From NCBI RefSeq assembly GCF_040054535.1, contig NC_090783.1, forward strand, positions 5,746,001 through 5,810,000: a stretch of 64,000 bases of DNA, in the 5' to 3' direction. Positions 22,093-34,097 of the stretch are shown piece by piece. Every line of letters starts with the position of its first letter. Position 1 is the stretch's first letter. The position numbers were made by a program, and so were the translations under genes. Below the pieces are notes generated by a model. The model did no database searches. It was given only the letters and a program-made list of their open reading frames with translations, and was not told the origin of the DNA. Source of the stretch: Antennarius striatus. Taxonomy: Eukaryota > Chordata > Actinopteri > Lophiiformes > Antennariidae.

Positions 22093-22257
22093 TCAGTGAA
22101 AACTTTGCCTTTTCGTTGACTTTACACCAGCACCAGTGACGAAGACGCCGGCGATGTGAAAGGTGTCCTCAGAGCTGGGGTTCACCACCCTAATGACTTG
22201 GGCACACAGAGCAGGGGCCAGCAGCAGCACACTCCCACCGTTCAGCACCAGGTTGGG
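22093..22257 (-). other. Open reading fragment with coding-like composition
   Basis: A stop-to-stop frame of 54 codons without ATG, ending at a stop codon at 22093-22095. It reads LVLNGGSVLLLAPALCAQVI and continues with SSEDTFHIAGVFVTGAG. GC content and codon choice are richer than in the surrounding AT-rich DNA. I do not recognise the family. It could be an exon, a decayed gene piece or part of a repeat; a Tc1 element begins about 220 bases away. Confidence 0.25.
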
Positions 22258-22479
22258 TTAACTTGGCAGGCATGTGTCAGAGCGGGAGCTTTGTGAGACA
22301 GTGAGGGTTTGCTCAGACAAACGATCCGTTGACAGGATCAGTCCTGTGGGGCGGAGCGGGGGATGTGGCACCCCTGGGCTGAACCTGCACCACCCTGTGA
22401 TATGACTAGGTGGTAGGTGTGGATGCTGGGTGAGGATGAGGTTAACCTGAGCATCCACATACCTGGTCGCTTATTAATA

Positions 22480-23015
22480 CGATGCCTGGCCAAAAAAAAG
22501 TCGCCATCACAAAAAGTCACACCCTCTCATATGTTGTTGGACTGGATTTAGCTTTGATTACAGCATGCATTAACTGGGATATTGTTTTGATGAGTAAATG
22601 CAATATCACAAGAGTTATTTCCATCCAGTGATATTTTTTCATATTTTTCATCAAGATCTTGCATTTATGATGATGGGATCTGACCACTATGTAAAGCCAT
22701 CTCCAGCACTCATTGAGATTCTTCTTTCAAAGAATCTCAACGAGTTTAAGGTCTGGACTCCGTGGTGGCCAATCCATGTATGAAAATGATGTCTCATGCT
22801 CCCTGAACCCCTCCCTCACAATTTTAGCCCAATGAATCCTGACATTGCTATCTTGGAATATGCCCGTGCCTTTGGAGAAGAAATAATCCATTGATGGAAT
22901 AACCCGGTCATTCAGTATATTCAGGTAATCAGCTGATCTCATTCTTTGAACACACTCTTGCGCTGAACCTAGACCTGACCTGAACGGGCATATTCCACTC
23001 ACGTCTCTCACTGAT
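22480..23015 (-). mobile_element. Tc1/mariner element remnant, 5'-truncated and frameshifted
   Basis: The right end in transposase orientation starts after a TA at 22478-22479 with the fish Tc1-type terminus GATGCCTGGCCAAAAAAAAG. Minus-strand frame 22727-23011 encodes the C-terminal half of a Tc1 transposase, recognisable by the block [15 protein letters not shown] before a stop. The family normally has DWPxQSPDLNPIE followed by W. Further family-like residues continue in shifted frames. The N-terminal DNA-binding part and the second inverted repeat were not found, so the copy is dead. Confidence 0.8.
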
Positions 23016-23202
23016 GACCCTTTGTAGAAAGCAGCACTCGCCAGTTTATTCTAAATGTATTAATATTGAAGAGAGATTCCTCCCTTCAATCACCCCACCC
23101 TGGGTGTGTAAAAGAACAGACATTTATTCAGTAAATTATGATGTTGAGATGTCACAATATTAATGGATAGACACAATTCCTGATAACTGGGAAATGCCAT
23201 GC

Positions 23203-23250
23203 ATGTGTGCACGTGTGTGTGTGTATGTGTGTGTGTGTGCGCACGTGTGT

Positions 23251-23297
<47 letters not shown>
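23203..23297 (+). repeat. (GT)n microsatellite, interrupted
   Basis: GT dinucleotides with occasional A and C interruptions (GTAT, GCAC) in intergenic DNA. Confidence 0.9.
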
Positions 23298-23298
<1 letters not shown>

Positions 23299-24570
23299 AT
23301 ACACATACCCCTGCCAGTAAAAGAAGGCAGGTCTATTCACTGTCACTGAACCATGTTGTATAGGATAGTATTATTTGTCTTGTGAGCTTTAACAGCTCAA
23401 ATGCAATGCGTTTAATTTTGCAGAAAATAATTATGACATTATTATAAAACAGGAGAAAATTATTTAAAAAAGTAACGAACTTTTTAAAATGAATTGTTAT
23501 TACAAAGGTAATAATTGTCTGTTGCTATATTCAACCAACATAGTAAAGCAGTGCAAACCATGTTTTGTGGTTTTTCTGTTAATAAAAACATTATAAAATA
23601 CTGAAACCATGTAAAGAGTTCATGTCCTTTGAAAATATGTTGGGTGTTGGTTTCCTTTTCCCGACCCATGAGATTTTCCTCCTCCGTAGTTTAGTTCAAA
23701 GAGGGTTAAAATGTATTCATGAACAGATAGGAATGAGAATAAAGTGACTGTGCAGCGAATCAAGAATCAAATCATAATTGAAACATAGCCTTTATTTACC
23801 CTTTATTAAATATACAATGACTTGAAATCCTGTCGCCTTAAACCATTTTGTGAAACACTGTCAGACACAGTATGAACATATAGAGCTTTGTACTCAATGC
23901 ACTCAATGGCTGTAATAATGCGTTTGATTGTGTGGTTACTTTACTTCGTCTTCTGACAGAGATGATCGACATGCAATGCAGTTTGCAGCGGACCTCACCC
24001 TTTTACTTAAGACAGCTTCTTATGCTTTCTGGTTATGAACAATTAGTGGTGAGTAATTTTTCAGGTACCCGTTGGTACTGGAACTCGAGCTCATAGTTGC
24101 CATAGTTTACTTATGCATCATGATTTGGAACTCAAGCAGCATTCACTATCAATATTTGTCTGTCAGCCTTTTATCTCTGTGGATTATAAACATTAGTTAA
24201 GCTGAAAGGTGACTCTGTCAACATTTGTGATGAGAGAGTTTCATCGTGTGTTCATTTGCATCCTGACTTGGCATCGGTTTTATCTTCAGCCAATGTCAAA
24301 CGGATTGTGTGGTGTGACCTGAAAAGTTGTTCTTGTTTAGATAGAGAACAAGTTTCTTCTCTATGCAAATGATTATTTTGCTGACAATGAACACATTGTG
24401 TTTTTATCTTATTATTATGACATGACTGCTTGCTTTTTGTCTTTAAAGTGGCTCTTTTTGTTTTGTCAAAGCAAACCCTTTGGGATAATCAATCAACTCT
24501 CCAGTTCCTCTCAGGTCTTTGGAGCTTTTAAATGTCTTGCCTCTTACTGTTGTTTGCAAAAAAAACAAAA
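23298..24570. other. Intergenic DNA, nothing recognised
   Basis: AT-rich non-coding sequence between the (GT)n tract and the hairpin at 24.6 kb. Short ORFs only, on both strands, with no family match. Confidence 0.5.
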
Positions 24571-24590
24571 ACCTGCTACAGTACAGCACT

Positions 24591-24647
24591 ACCAGCTCAA
24601 CGTCAATCAACCAACAGTCAAAGTTGGTTGTTTGCCGTTGAGCTGGT
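24591..24647. repeat. Near-perfect hairpin, 25-bp arms, 7-nt loop
   Basis: Arm 24591-24615 (starting ACCAGCTCAACG) pairs with 24623-24647 (ending CGTTGAGCTGGT) at 23 of 25 positions, around the loop AGTCAAA. A weaker outer pairing (about 24582-24586 with 24656-24660) may extend the stem beyond an internal loop. It could be an RNA hairpin, a tiny inverted-repeat element or a chance product of local duplication. Confidence 0.6.
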
Positions 24648-25861
24648 ACACTTGGCTGTGACACTTGGCTTCCAAAAAGCCAGGCGCTTCCTCTTGAAGC
24701 ATGATAGAGTGAGTTTTATATTTTAGACACAAACACAAATTTAAAGCTTCAACATATCAGCACTGAGGTGATAATTCCAGCAGGCAGTGTCAGTCTCTTA
24801 ATCTGCTGAATTGTCTTTTGGTCTAGTGTGTCTAGTTTCAAAATGACTTGTCCTTTTAGAGTGTACTTGGGTTTTAGTATCATTGACTGTAGATTGGCCT
24901 CCACAGTTAAGGGCCCTGGAACCATGCATTGCTGCCGCTGTGAGAGGCCTCCGTCTGTCCACCGCAGTGTGGAGACGCATGACGACTGGAGGCGAGGACA
25001 GCTGCATAGGAGAGCAGCGCTGCTGCCAAGGCAAATGAAGAGCTCTTCACTTTGTGTCACACGTATACTTCTGGCTGTGCTAGAGAGAAACGGCTCTCTC
25101 CAAACAAAGACAAACAAATTAGACATTTGAATTTGAACACTTGACTTTAACCATTTGGTGGCTTGACGTTTGGACTGATAATAGATGAAAACAAGACTTG
25201 ACTCAAATGTAGCAATGTTCAAAAAAATAGGCGAACAAAGCAAGGGATGGTAGATGTGGAACAGAAGATACAGAAAGGAATGGAAAGTTTATTTTCAGAT
25301 TGGTATAGTGTAAAAAAACACAACTAAAAAAAATGAGCAAATATTGATAAATGCAATTATACAGTCAATTTTACTAAGAGTGCAGTAAAGCAACTAATTC
25401 CACCTTCCAAGTAATGGCCCTCAGTGGAATGTGTCCCTTAGCCAAGACCCAACAAGGACTTTTAAATCAGTCCAACCTTATCCAAAATCAAACAGACACA
25501 AGTGGTAATGTTCGAAGAAGGCGACAAATATTGTGTCCACTGTTTGTCCAACACTATCAAGGGTTTTCTGTATTTACCCATTTGGAGGAGTAAGCAAAAT
25601 CAGATTTTCTTGAAACTTTTTGGTGAGGATGAGTTTCAGGCTAGAATGTGACTACAAATAGGACGTGAAGGGGCCGATGTATCGGGCCTTGGTGGTACAA
25701 TCTCTAAATGAGTCCTGTTCTCAGTGTTCTCTCTGTTCGGTCCATCTATTAGTGGTGAGCAGGTAGTGTGAATATATAGCGTTCATATTAAATACCAAGT
25801 AGTGGAAAGCATGGTATAAGGTCTATTCTACATTAAAGATGCTGCTGCTGTGTGTCTTTGC

Positions 25862-25862
25862 T

Positions 25863-25907
<45 letters not shown>
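25862..25907 (+). repeat. (GT)n microsatellite
   Basis: About 20 GT units with an early GTGCGT interruption, intergenic. Confidence 0.92.
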
Positions 25908-25909
<2 letters not shown>

Positions 25910-26794
25910 ACTGACCCAGTCAGGCCAATGTGGATTAAATGAGGGCTTTGCGTTTGCATTAGCAGCTGTGGAGGCTTGGTGAAGATGCAAAGCCCCGACG
26001 GTTGACTTGGTCCAAACCCGGGCCAGTTTACATAACTGAAGTGCTGCACTGCCCGGGGAGCCTGCCGTTAAATCACCACGTGCGAGAGTGTGTTATGTGT
26101 GTGTCCCATGTACAGTAGATCAACTAAGAAAAATAAACATGTGAATATACTCTAATGTGGAAGAGAATAAGAAGGATCTCTTTTATAAATGGCACAAATT
26201 TCAAGTCATGAAAAAATGCATATCAGTTTGTTGTTGTGAAATCTGAAATCATTTTATTCACTTCAAAATTTTATTTCTATACTGAATTACACAATGGTAA
26301 CACGTCATGTCCACAAATGCTCTGCTTGGCAGGTAAGTAGCTCTAACACACCTTGCTTTATTTCCTCCTCAATCAGTCTGTTCCTGTTTGAAAGTAAGAA
26401 TGTAAGAAGAGCTTCATGCTTCCTTCTGTTTGTCTTCACACATCTGCTTCCGCTGTCAGAAACACTTCCAAATGCTGTGAATGGAGTGCAGGTAAGATCG
26501 TTCAAAAGTGATAATTGTATCTTTTTTGATCACACACCTTGTCGTACAAGCTAGTTTTTGTGTTCTCTATCAGACTTAAATCAGCTTGAGGCTAAACATT
26601 CTAGATGGTGCTTTACTGACATTCCTTTCTCATTAAATGACACCGTAATCAACGTGACTTATTCATAAGACCTTTGTTTAAACCTGAAGGACTTCATATT
26701 ACTGTAGGGCATGAATTTGAAATAGCTGGAACTCCCATGCTGTCACAATGAGTGGAACTGGAGCCTCTTAATTAACCAGAGGTTTATTTATGTA

Positions 26795-26829
26795 TTTGTT
26801 TGTTTGTTTGTTTGTTTATTTATTTATTT
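26795..26829 (+). repeat. (TTTG)n/(TTTA)n microsatellite
   Basis: A short compound tetranucleotide tract: TTTG units turning into TTTA units. Confidence 0.85.
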
Positions 26830-28168
26830 CTGGTCAAATAGCGTAAGGACAACAAAATGTCTTCCATATTAAATACAAGGGTAATGCGGTATACACCCGA
26901 GACAAATCACAAATTTATAGCAGGGCTATGCATAAAAATGCAAATGCTTTTGTCTACAACTTTAAAGTCACTACTTCACCTATGTTGCATGTTTTTGGTG
27001 GTGGGAGGAAGCTGGAAAATCTGTAGGGAACCTCACAGACACATAGAGTACATAGTACATGTAGCCTCCATCCACCTGGCCACTGCACAACCCATATCAA
27101 TATCAATGAAATCAATATAAGGCAATAGAGGTTGGAATCCATCCATCGTTGGTTTTGATATTTTATTGGATATGCTGAAACAACAGAAATGTGAATCAGT
27201 GCAGAAAACTGATAGAGACATTTTAGGAAGTGTTGTCTAACACAAACTCAATGATGTATGATTTGATTTGTTAACTTTCATAATGTTAGTGTCAAATGAT
27301 ACATTTTTGTATCCTTGTTCATAGTGAGTTGTGAGGTTCTCACACATGGAATACCTCACCCCTTACCTTGTGGAGACAGTTTCTCTCCTTCACTGTAACA
27401 GAGCTCACAATTATAGTCATGCCCGGTTGCAGATGTCAGTACATCTATGTCGGTTGGGTTCTGTTTGGATCGATGTGTCAACACCTCCTAGATGTCTCAG
27501 CCTGCACAGACTCAAGGCAGTCGCACATGAGCATTTCTACCCATGCCTGCACCTGAAAAAAACCCTGGTTGCACAATAGATTCACATATTTGGATGTAAC
27601 AGACTTGAGTGCTACGCTCCTTATTTTTTTTTCTACATTAACACAGATAAGTTTCTTTCTGTTTACTGTCTGGCAATGAGGAAGAAAGGCAGATAGAGGT
27701 GGTTAAAACCAGATGAGATGTTTTTAGATGCTCTTGTGGTTTTGGCAAAGTACGGTATCTAATAAATTAGCATTAAGCTAGTTCTAGTAAATAGAAATCC
27801 CCTAAGCAGCCCTAATAATTAACATTTATTGTTCCCAAGGACCAAAGCAGAGGAGGTTGTTCTCACGCAGATGGGCTCGGGATATTTCAATCACTCCTGT
27901 CAATCAGTCCTGTCAATCTCTCCTGTCGTTACATCACAATGGGCGAGAAATTAATCGGGACATTTTTCCAATCCTGTACGTTTTTATAGACATTAAAGTC
28001 GATACAGAACCCATTTGTTATCCAGATTCTAGGAGTTGGTAGGGTTAGGGAGGACCACTGTGTATATGCAAAGACCTGAAAAAGTGTGTTTTCCATAGTA
28101 GGACCCCTTTAAATGGAAAATTATTAGCAGGATTATTTGTTACAGTGTGAATTTTGTTATCTCATGAT

Positions 28169-28198
28169 AATTCCATGAGATAACTATCTCATGGAATT
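28169..28198. repeat. Perfect 14-bp inverted repeat
   Basis: AATTCCATGAGATA, a 2-nt centre, then its exact reverse complement TATCTCATGGAATT. A third partial copy of the arm (TTATCTCATGATAATT) lies just upstream at 28157-28172. This is typical of the ends or core of a small palindromic repeat element. Confidence 0.6.
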
Positions 28199-29827
28199 TT
28201 TGACCTCAGCCTCATATTTTCATTTTCTCATACTCTCATGTACACTGTCCAAAGGTTTCACAATAATTTCAGATTTAATTCTAGTGAATGTTGGTTTCAA
28301 ATTTACCTGATAATATTCATTATAATTTGTTGATTTTGTCTCTACAGCATTTAGAGGGTTGCTAATTCTCTGAGGTTTTGGATGGAAACATCTTCCTCTC
28401 ATGTTCCAATGGCAGAAAGCAGCATCAGCAAATCATTTTTCTGCTTTGAAAGAAAAAATGATGGTCTGGGCAGAACTTTATCTCATAATTTCTGCCAGTT
28501 GTAGTTTTATGCTTACCATACAAGACATCTAACTCACAACATGAAAGTGTAAAGATTAGTAACGCATCATCCATTTCCCTCACACTTTTGTGAGCTGCTT
28601 GTTCAAGATACATTTTTTATGTGTTCTGCGTGAATCAGGCACTTTAATGCAGGAATATGAAGTTTAATTGATTATAACTGTAAATTTGTGCGCAGACAAA
28701 TAAATTGCAAATATTCTCTGATGCACAATAAGGCTTTTGTGTGTAACTGATGACAAGTTTTCTCGACACCTAAAACCTGTAATTCCTAAGCTGGGGGATG
28801 CTGGTATTCATTCCGGCCTCCACAGATATCCTTGAGGACAGTTTTGTGTTTTCCCAGCTGTCAGACTCCTGTCTTGTCTTCTAAAACTTGGCAAAAAAAG
28901 CATTTTGAAAGCGCTTTGGCTGAAATCAGATAAAACCTCCACAATAGAACCTGCCCTTTGCACCGGCTTCAAAACTAGAAGGGGTCCAACAGAGATGAAA
29001 ATGTGTAACTATAATAGAAACACCATAATAAAGCTAAAGCAACACTGTCAGCTCTTTTATGTACTATGTACTATATTGTGCTAATGTGTAAATGCAAAGG
29101 CAATGCTCACTTGCTGGTGGTTAGCATAAACTAAACTCTATACGGAGATGACACAGCCCATATGGTGTCCTGGAATGAATTGATGGAAGCCAAATTGTTT
29201 ATTTTGTTGCTAATTTTTATTTGCTATCTGCTATTTATCTTCAAATCTCACTCAGTGTTGCTGAATCAGAGATGGCCCTCTAGAGATTTGTCTGTTTAAA
29301 AAAAAAGAAGAAGAACATTTTAATATTTAAAATGTTCGAAATTATTTGTGGTGTTTGACAAATAGATCTGGAATTGAATTCAGCCATCATGGGCTGGTTA
29401 TTGTAAGTGACACGTCTATTACCTGCTGTTTAACCAAGAAAGATGTTTGACCTTTTGTGACCTGACAAGATCCAGCTCTGTTATTTCTGATGTTTTTGTC
29501 ACAACAGCCGAATTTGGAACCGCAGACTCAGGTCATTTGCATTATGCTGTTTGCTTTTCAATCTACATCATCACCTCTCATCAGAAGGATGAGTCTGCAT
29601 CGGCACTTTGAAGGTCAAGGTAAATATATCAGATGTTACCACAAGTTTTTGTTTCTTAGTCGATAAATGTCGTTCATTGTTTGACGTTTCAGGTTACATT
29701 GTTTGGTTATGTGGTGTGCCAAGAGAGAAGATGCCTGCAGCGGTGGCACAGTGTCTTCCTGCATGACTGGATTGAGAGGCTTTAGCATGACCACTCGAAC
29801 AGGATGTGGTGCGAAGCAGTTCACTTT

Positions 29828-29858
<31 letters not shown>

Positions 29859-32729
29859 ATGTGTGTGCGCACCGCAGAGGCAGATACGTAATGGGTGTTG
29901 CAGGTGTCACGCATACCTGTATCAGGGTTGTGCAGAGGATGCTTGCCCTTCCAGATCAATGTTGCATGGTAGCCGGCCAAGTAACAAAGCGCGCAAGAGA
30001 AATCTAACCTGGTATGCTGTTTCTTTCCAGTGCCACCTGTGTGTCTGTTACTGTGGGATTTGTACCTCCTCAATCACTGACACATGTGGATTATCTGTGC
30101 TTAAGGCAAATACCCAACACAAGCCACATCTTGTGTGTGAGCAATGAGACACTTGCATACGACATAGTTTTACCTTTGTGCACAGAATCTGCTATCAGTA
30201 TAATTACTGTAATTACAAATGAAAATACTGAAGAATCAGTTGTAATTTAACATTCATTACATTTTAACAACACATTCAGACGCTGTGAGGCAATGTTTTG
30301 TAAAACTATTAGACAGGTGCTATATTTGGCATAATATGTGTTCATTTTCCAGGCAGGTTGGATGATAAGTGGAGTATGTGGTTTTGCCATGATGTGCCTT
30401 GGCCTTGGTCTTGGCAAAAACAGTCAAACTGAGGTGTAAATGGGTTAAAGGTGGGTCAACCGGTGCAGAATCATTACGAACAAGCGTGTCAGTTCAGAAA
30501 AATTGACATATCAGGAGGAAATACTGTTGAACAATGCTGATAATCTCCCTCACCAGAAACTTTTCACACTCCCTGTGCAGGTGCAGGTGGAAGTCTGCCC
30601 CAAAGCAGAGCCTTTCCTTTTCTTTGTTTGGCTTTCACTGCTGCCGTCATGGTCTGTTCGCTGTCTATGCAGCCGGGGAGGTTATATTTACTCATATAAT
30701 ACACCGCATGTAGGGTACATTATTATTCATCCATAGACTAACTATAGCGTAACTTCATCCTGTATCACAAAAGCCGAAGAATCAGAGGATGTATAGGGAT
30801 TTCTGTTTGAATGAGGAGGATTAATACATTGATTTAGCAATCTGTGAGGGTCGTTCGCCAGGCTGATCACGACATAGAAACAAGATGACACAGTATCCGC
30901 GTGGTTTGTGTGAATGTATAACATTATATCACTTTTTGTGCATTTTGCTCAAGAATTTGGCGTTTTCCTCTGTCAGCTGCTTTAAAATGCCAAAAATTAA
31001 AAGAAGATAATATTGCAGGATATAATTTTGTATTTTAATACCTATATAGAGTTGTTCAGCCATCATAAACTCTGCTGCTCGACTGGATTGTCTGGATTCT
31101 TTGAGAGAATACCAAGCTTATTTTTATGTGTGGCGCGTCTTACTAAGTGACTGATAAAGTCACGCAGAAAGAGACAGAGACTGTCCCACAGCTTGATGAA
31201 TGCCGACACCCTGAAGTTGCAGATACACAGTACTAATGAAGAGGAGCACAAAAAGGTGCAGGAAAAATAAAGACTCAGTGTGTTTGTGTGACAATGACTT
31301 TTGGTTCTTGAGTGAATGTGTGTATGCATCTATGCATATGTGTGATTTCGGCTATGTTTGAGAGATCATGAACTCATGAGCCCCTGCGCCATGCATAAGG
31401 AGTCTTCAGCAGCACAATGGTGGTGTGATGGGTGTGACTGTCTCAGGGATTGAAGTAGGAGAATGGCTCAGAAACCGACAGGTTCCACTGCCTGATGTGC
31501 TCCACACAGACTCCTCCTCAACACCAAGCAGACAGTCCTCATGTTCTCGAATGTCACATTATCCAGAGTCAATATTAGGAGTTAAAATTTGAATTCTCCA
31601 TCTGAAGGTGCCAGGATTGAGCCGATGAAACACATTTCATTGGGATCCCCCCTCAGGTTAATTGATTTGTTTGTGTATCAACTTTTTATTCGAGAGACCA
31701 TTTGAATGGACTGATGGATTTGCACACCAAATGTTGTCCCATTGTGCTGCTTTGCATGCTGAGCGGCTGGCCCTTAACCTGGCACCATTTGTCATGAAAG
31801 TCCGTCTCTCTGGTCCACTGTGTGCTCACACTTAAAAAACCAGCTGTGGAGAATTTATGACCTGTCAGACGCTTGTCGGTGTTAATGTGCTCAGTCCCGC
31901 CAAATGACTCACATACCAGTTACTATAAAGGAGCTGAAGGCCAGATAATTGTTTTGTGTGAACTAAGATAAAAACTGCCTGTTAAATGTAAAGATGCGAC
32001 AATTATGCTACTGATAAATGCCTTACTATTTTGTACAATACCTGTTAATCTTAGTGCTATATTATTACTTATAATAGGTTTCCTTATTAATACAGAGACC
32101 CAATTTGACATTTTCAACCTGTTCAGTGTCCAACATATTTTTTTTCAAATATTTAATTACATATTTGGTGACAAATAACAAATAAAATAATAAAGTGGAC
32201 AAAATATAAGAATTTTTTTTGTCATTGTGAAAACATGCAACAATGAAAAAACTTTGAAAAGAACAAACAGACACTTGCATGTTTGTGGTTTATTCAGGGT
32301 AAATAAACAAAGGCTGGGTAGAGAAGGGACTTTGTTTGGGTGCAATTGTGTGATCAATGTGTGAAAAGGTCTCTAGTTTATGTTGTTTACCCTAACTAGG
32401 GTTCGATTTATTTGGCTAACCTATCAGTGGACAAAGTTAACCATTGTCAGCCTTCTTGCAATTTAACAGATCATAGCAGTTCTATTCAGCCACTAAACAC
32501 ATCCTGGCCTGGGGCATTCTCCTCCTCTTCATCCTCTTTGCTGGTGTGTGTGTGGACGCTGGCTCTGCTTTTTTTGTGTTGGTCTTGTGTAGATGGAGGC
32601 TACTCTGTGCTGGACGTGTTTCAGTTTTTATTAGTTTTTATTAGCAATGCTAATTTACGTGTAACAATTCAGCAAAATTGTTACGAAGTATACAATGTTA
32701 CAGTATGTCCATGTTCATCAAAACTACCG
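28199..32729. other. Intergenic DNA, no gene recognised
   Basis: Gene-poor. A GT/GC microsatellite occurs at 29828-29870, and the ORFs around 29.6-30.1 kb derive partly from it. Around 29380-29630 base composition is more balanced and an octamer-like ATTTGCAT is present (29537-29544). This could be conserved non-coding DNA but cannot be shown from one sequence. Confidence 0.4.
29828..29870 (+). repeat. (GT)n/(GC)n microsatellite
   Basis: GT dinucleotides interrupted by GCGCGC and GTAT. Confidence 0.9.
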
Positions 32730-32917
32730 ACAATTTGTGTCAGGTTGAAAGTTAGTGCCAACAATGTATAGACTGTAGGCTTCCTGTCAGAACACTCTGT
32801 CACAACCTGTCTGTTATTTCAGATTTTTTAAAATTATTGAACCCCCCCAGGATAAAATTCAGTAGGAGAAAAAAACAGGGGTGGATATGATCCCCTCCTC
32901 CACAAATCGCACCCTGG
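32730..32917 (+). repeat. Dispersed repeat, copy 2
   Basis: Homologous to 17600-17812 in the same orientation, with the same ordered blocks and scattered substitutions and small indels. The likeness may extend about 50 bases upstream. Two copies 15 kb apart in unrelated contexts argue for an interspersed element rather than local duplication. Confidence 0.65.
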
Positions 32918-33946
32918 CCTCAATGATTCCGACAGATTTGGTTTGAAAATGAACAAGTATATAAGATATGATCATCTGCACGAAGTATTCATATCAGAAA
33001 TGCTTTTTTTTAAAGATGTTAAAATTAATATTGATTATTACAAAATTTGCTAAATAACTTACACGCACAGGCAGTAAGGTCACAAACTGTTGACCTTTGA
33101 CTGGCAATATATGGTTAATTCAAATGTTCAGCAGCATAACCTTAATGCGCAATGAGTAATTTGGGCCACTAGGGGGATCTGAAACGAAAGACATACAGTA
33201 TATGAAGTGGGATTGTCATCAACGCGCAACTGAAGGAAGAGTACTGTTAAGTTGAATAAAGTACTGACTTTGGGTCATGTATGAACATAATCCAACAAAA
33301 TATTACATCGAATGAACTTTTAGGCACCAAACCCTTTTAATTCAGCAGAAAACCCATGTCTGATTGACCCATATCAGGATGGTGTTAGGTTGAGGCCTGA
33401 CACAAGCTGTCCAACATATTGTTTGGTGTTAGAAATGGAGGCTTTTCTGGCTTTATTTTCCCTCTCTCATGTTTTTGTCTGTCTCCTTTAGATTCCAGAG
33501 TGTAATCCTGAGTGACAGAGACTCTCTCTCCGAGGGACGGAGTGTTTGTTGGAAGCGTATCCAGAGCCGGAAACAAACTTTACCCTCTCCTTCAGACTGA
33601 CAGACGAGTGGCGTCAGACCCCCGGAGACCCTCATGGTGTGGTGAACAAATATGCAAGAACATGCACACAAACACAGCTCGATGATGGCGCTCATCTAAG
33701 GCCCTGCCTCTTCTCCTCTTACACCCCCCCCCCCATGCTGCTGTCTAAGAGCTGCCTGACCTGTCTTACTGCCTCGTTTGTCATCTCCAATCAGTTGCTC
33801 TTTGAGCAGCTCTGACAGACAAGGGTATTAGCTGCCCCTGTCTGGTGTTGAGAGCTGGGCTTTCCTCTTGAATAGAGAAACTATGTATGAACACCAAAGG
33901 AAAACATGTAATGACACACACTGGCACACTCCCACCAACAGCTGCT

Positions 33947-33950
<4 letters not shown>
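32918..33950. other. Intergenic DNA, nothing recognised
   Basis: AT-rich to about 33.4 kb, then more balanced. Includes an 11-base C run at 33724-33734. No coding signal accepted. Confidence 0.5.
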
Positions 33951-34010
<60 letters not shown>

Positions 34011-34040
34011 CACTCTCTCTCTTCTCTCTCTCTCTCTCTC

Positions 34041-34096
<56 letters not shown>

Positions 34097-34097
34097 A
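33951..34097 (+). repeat. (CT)n microsatellite with GT tail
   Basis: Nearly 140 bases of CT dinucleotides with a few TTCT and CACT interruptions, then a short GT run. The Arg/Glu and Ser/Leu reading frames crossing it are artefacts of the repeat. Confidence 0.96.

Larger units (their letters stand above)
24700..28168. other. Intergenic DNA with open frames of unknown status
   Basis: No gene recognised. A 164-codon minus-strand frame (24749-25243) overlaps a 100-codon + strand frame (24828-25130). Neither shows a known domain. Microsatellites occur at 25862-25907 and 26795-26829. Confidence 0.4.

Noticed and set aside
24749-25243. 164-codon minus-strand ORF, the longest outside recognised genes
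   Set aside because: No recognisable domain, overlapped by an open frame on the other strand, no flanking splice or promoter signal that persuades. Kept only as intergenic DNA.
29636-30147. 145-codon minus-strand and 113-codon + strand ORFs
   Set aside because: Both run through the (GT)n repeat and show no family likeness.
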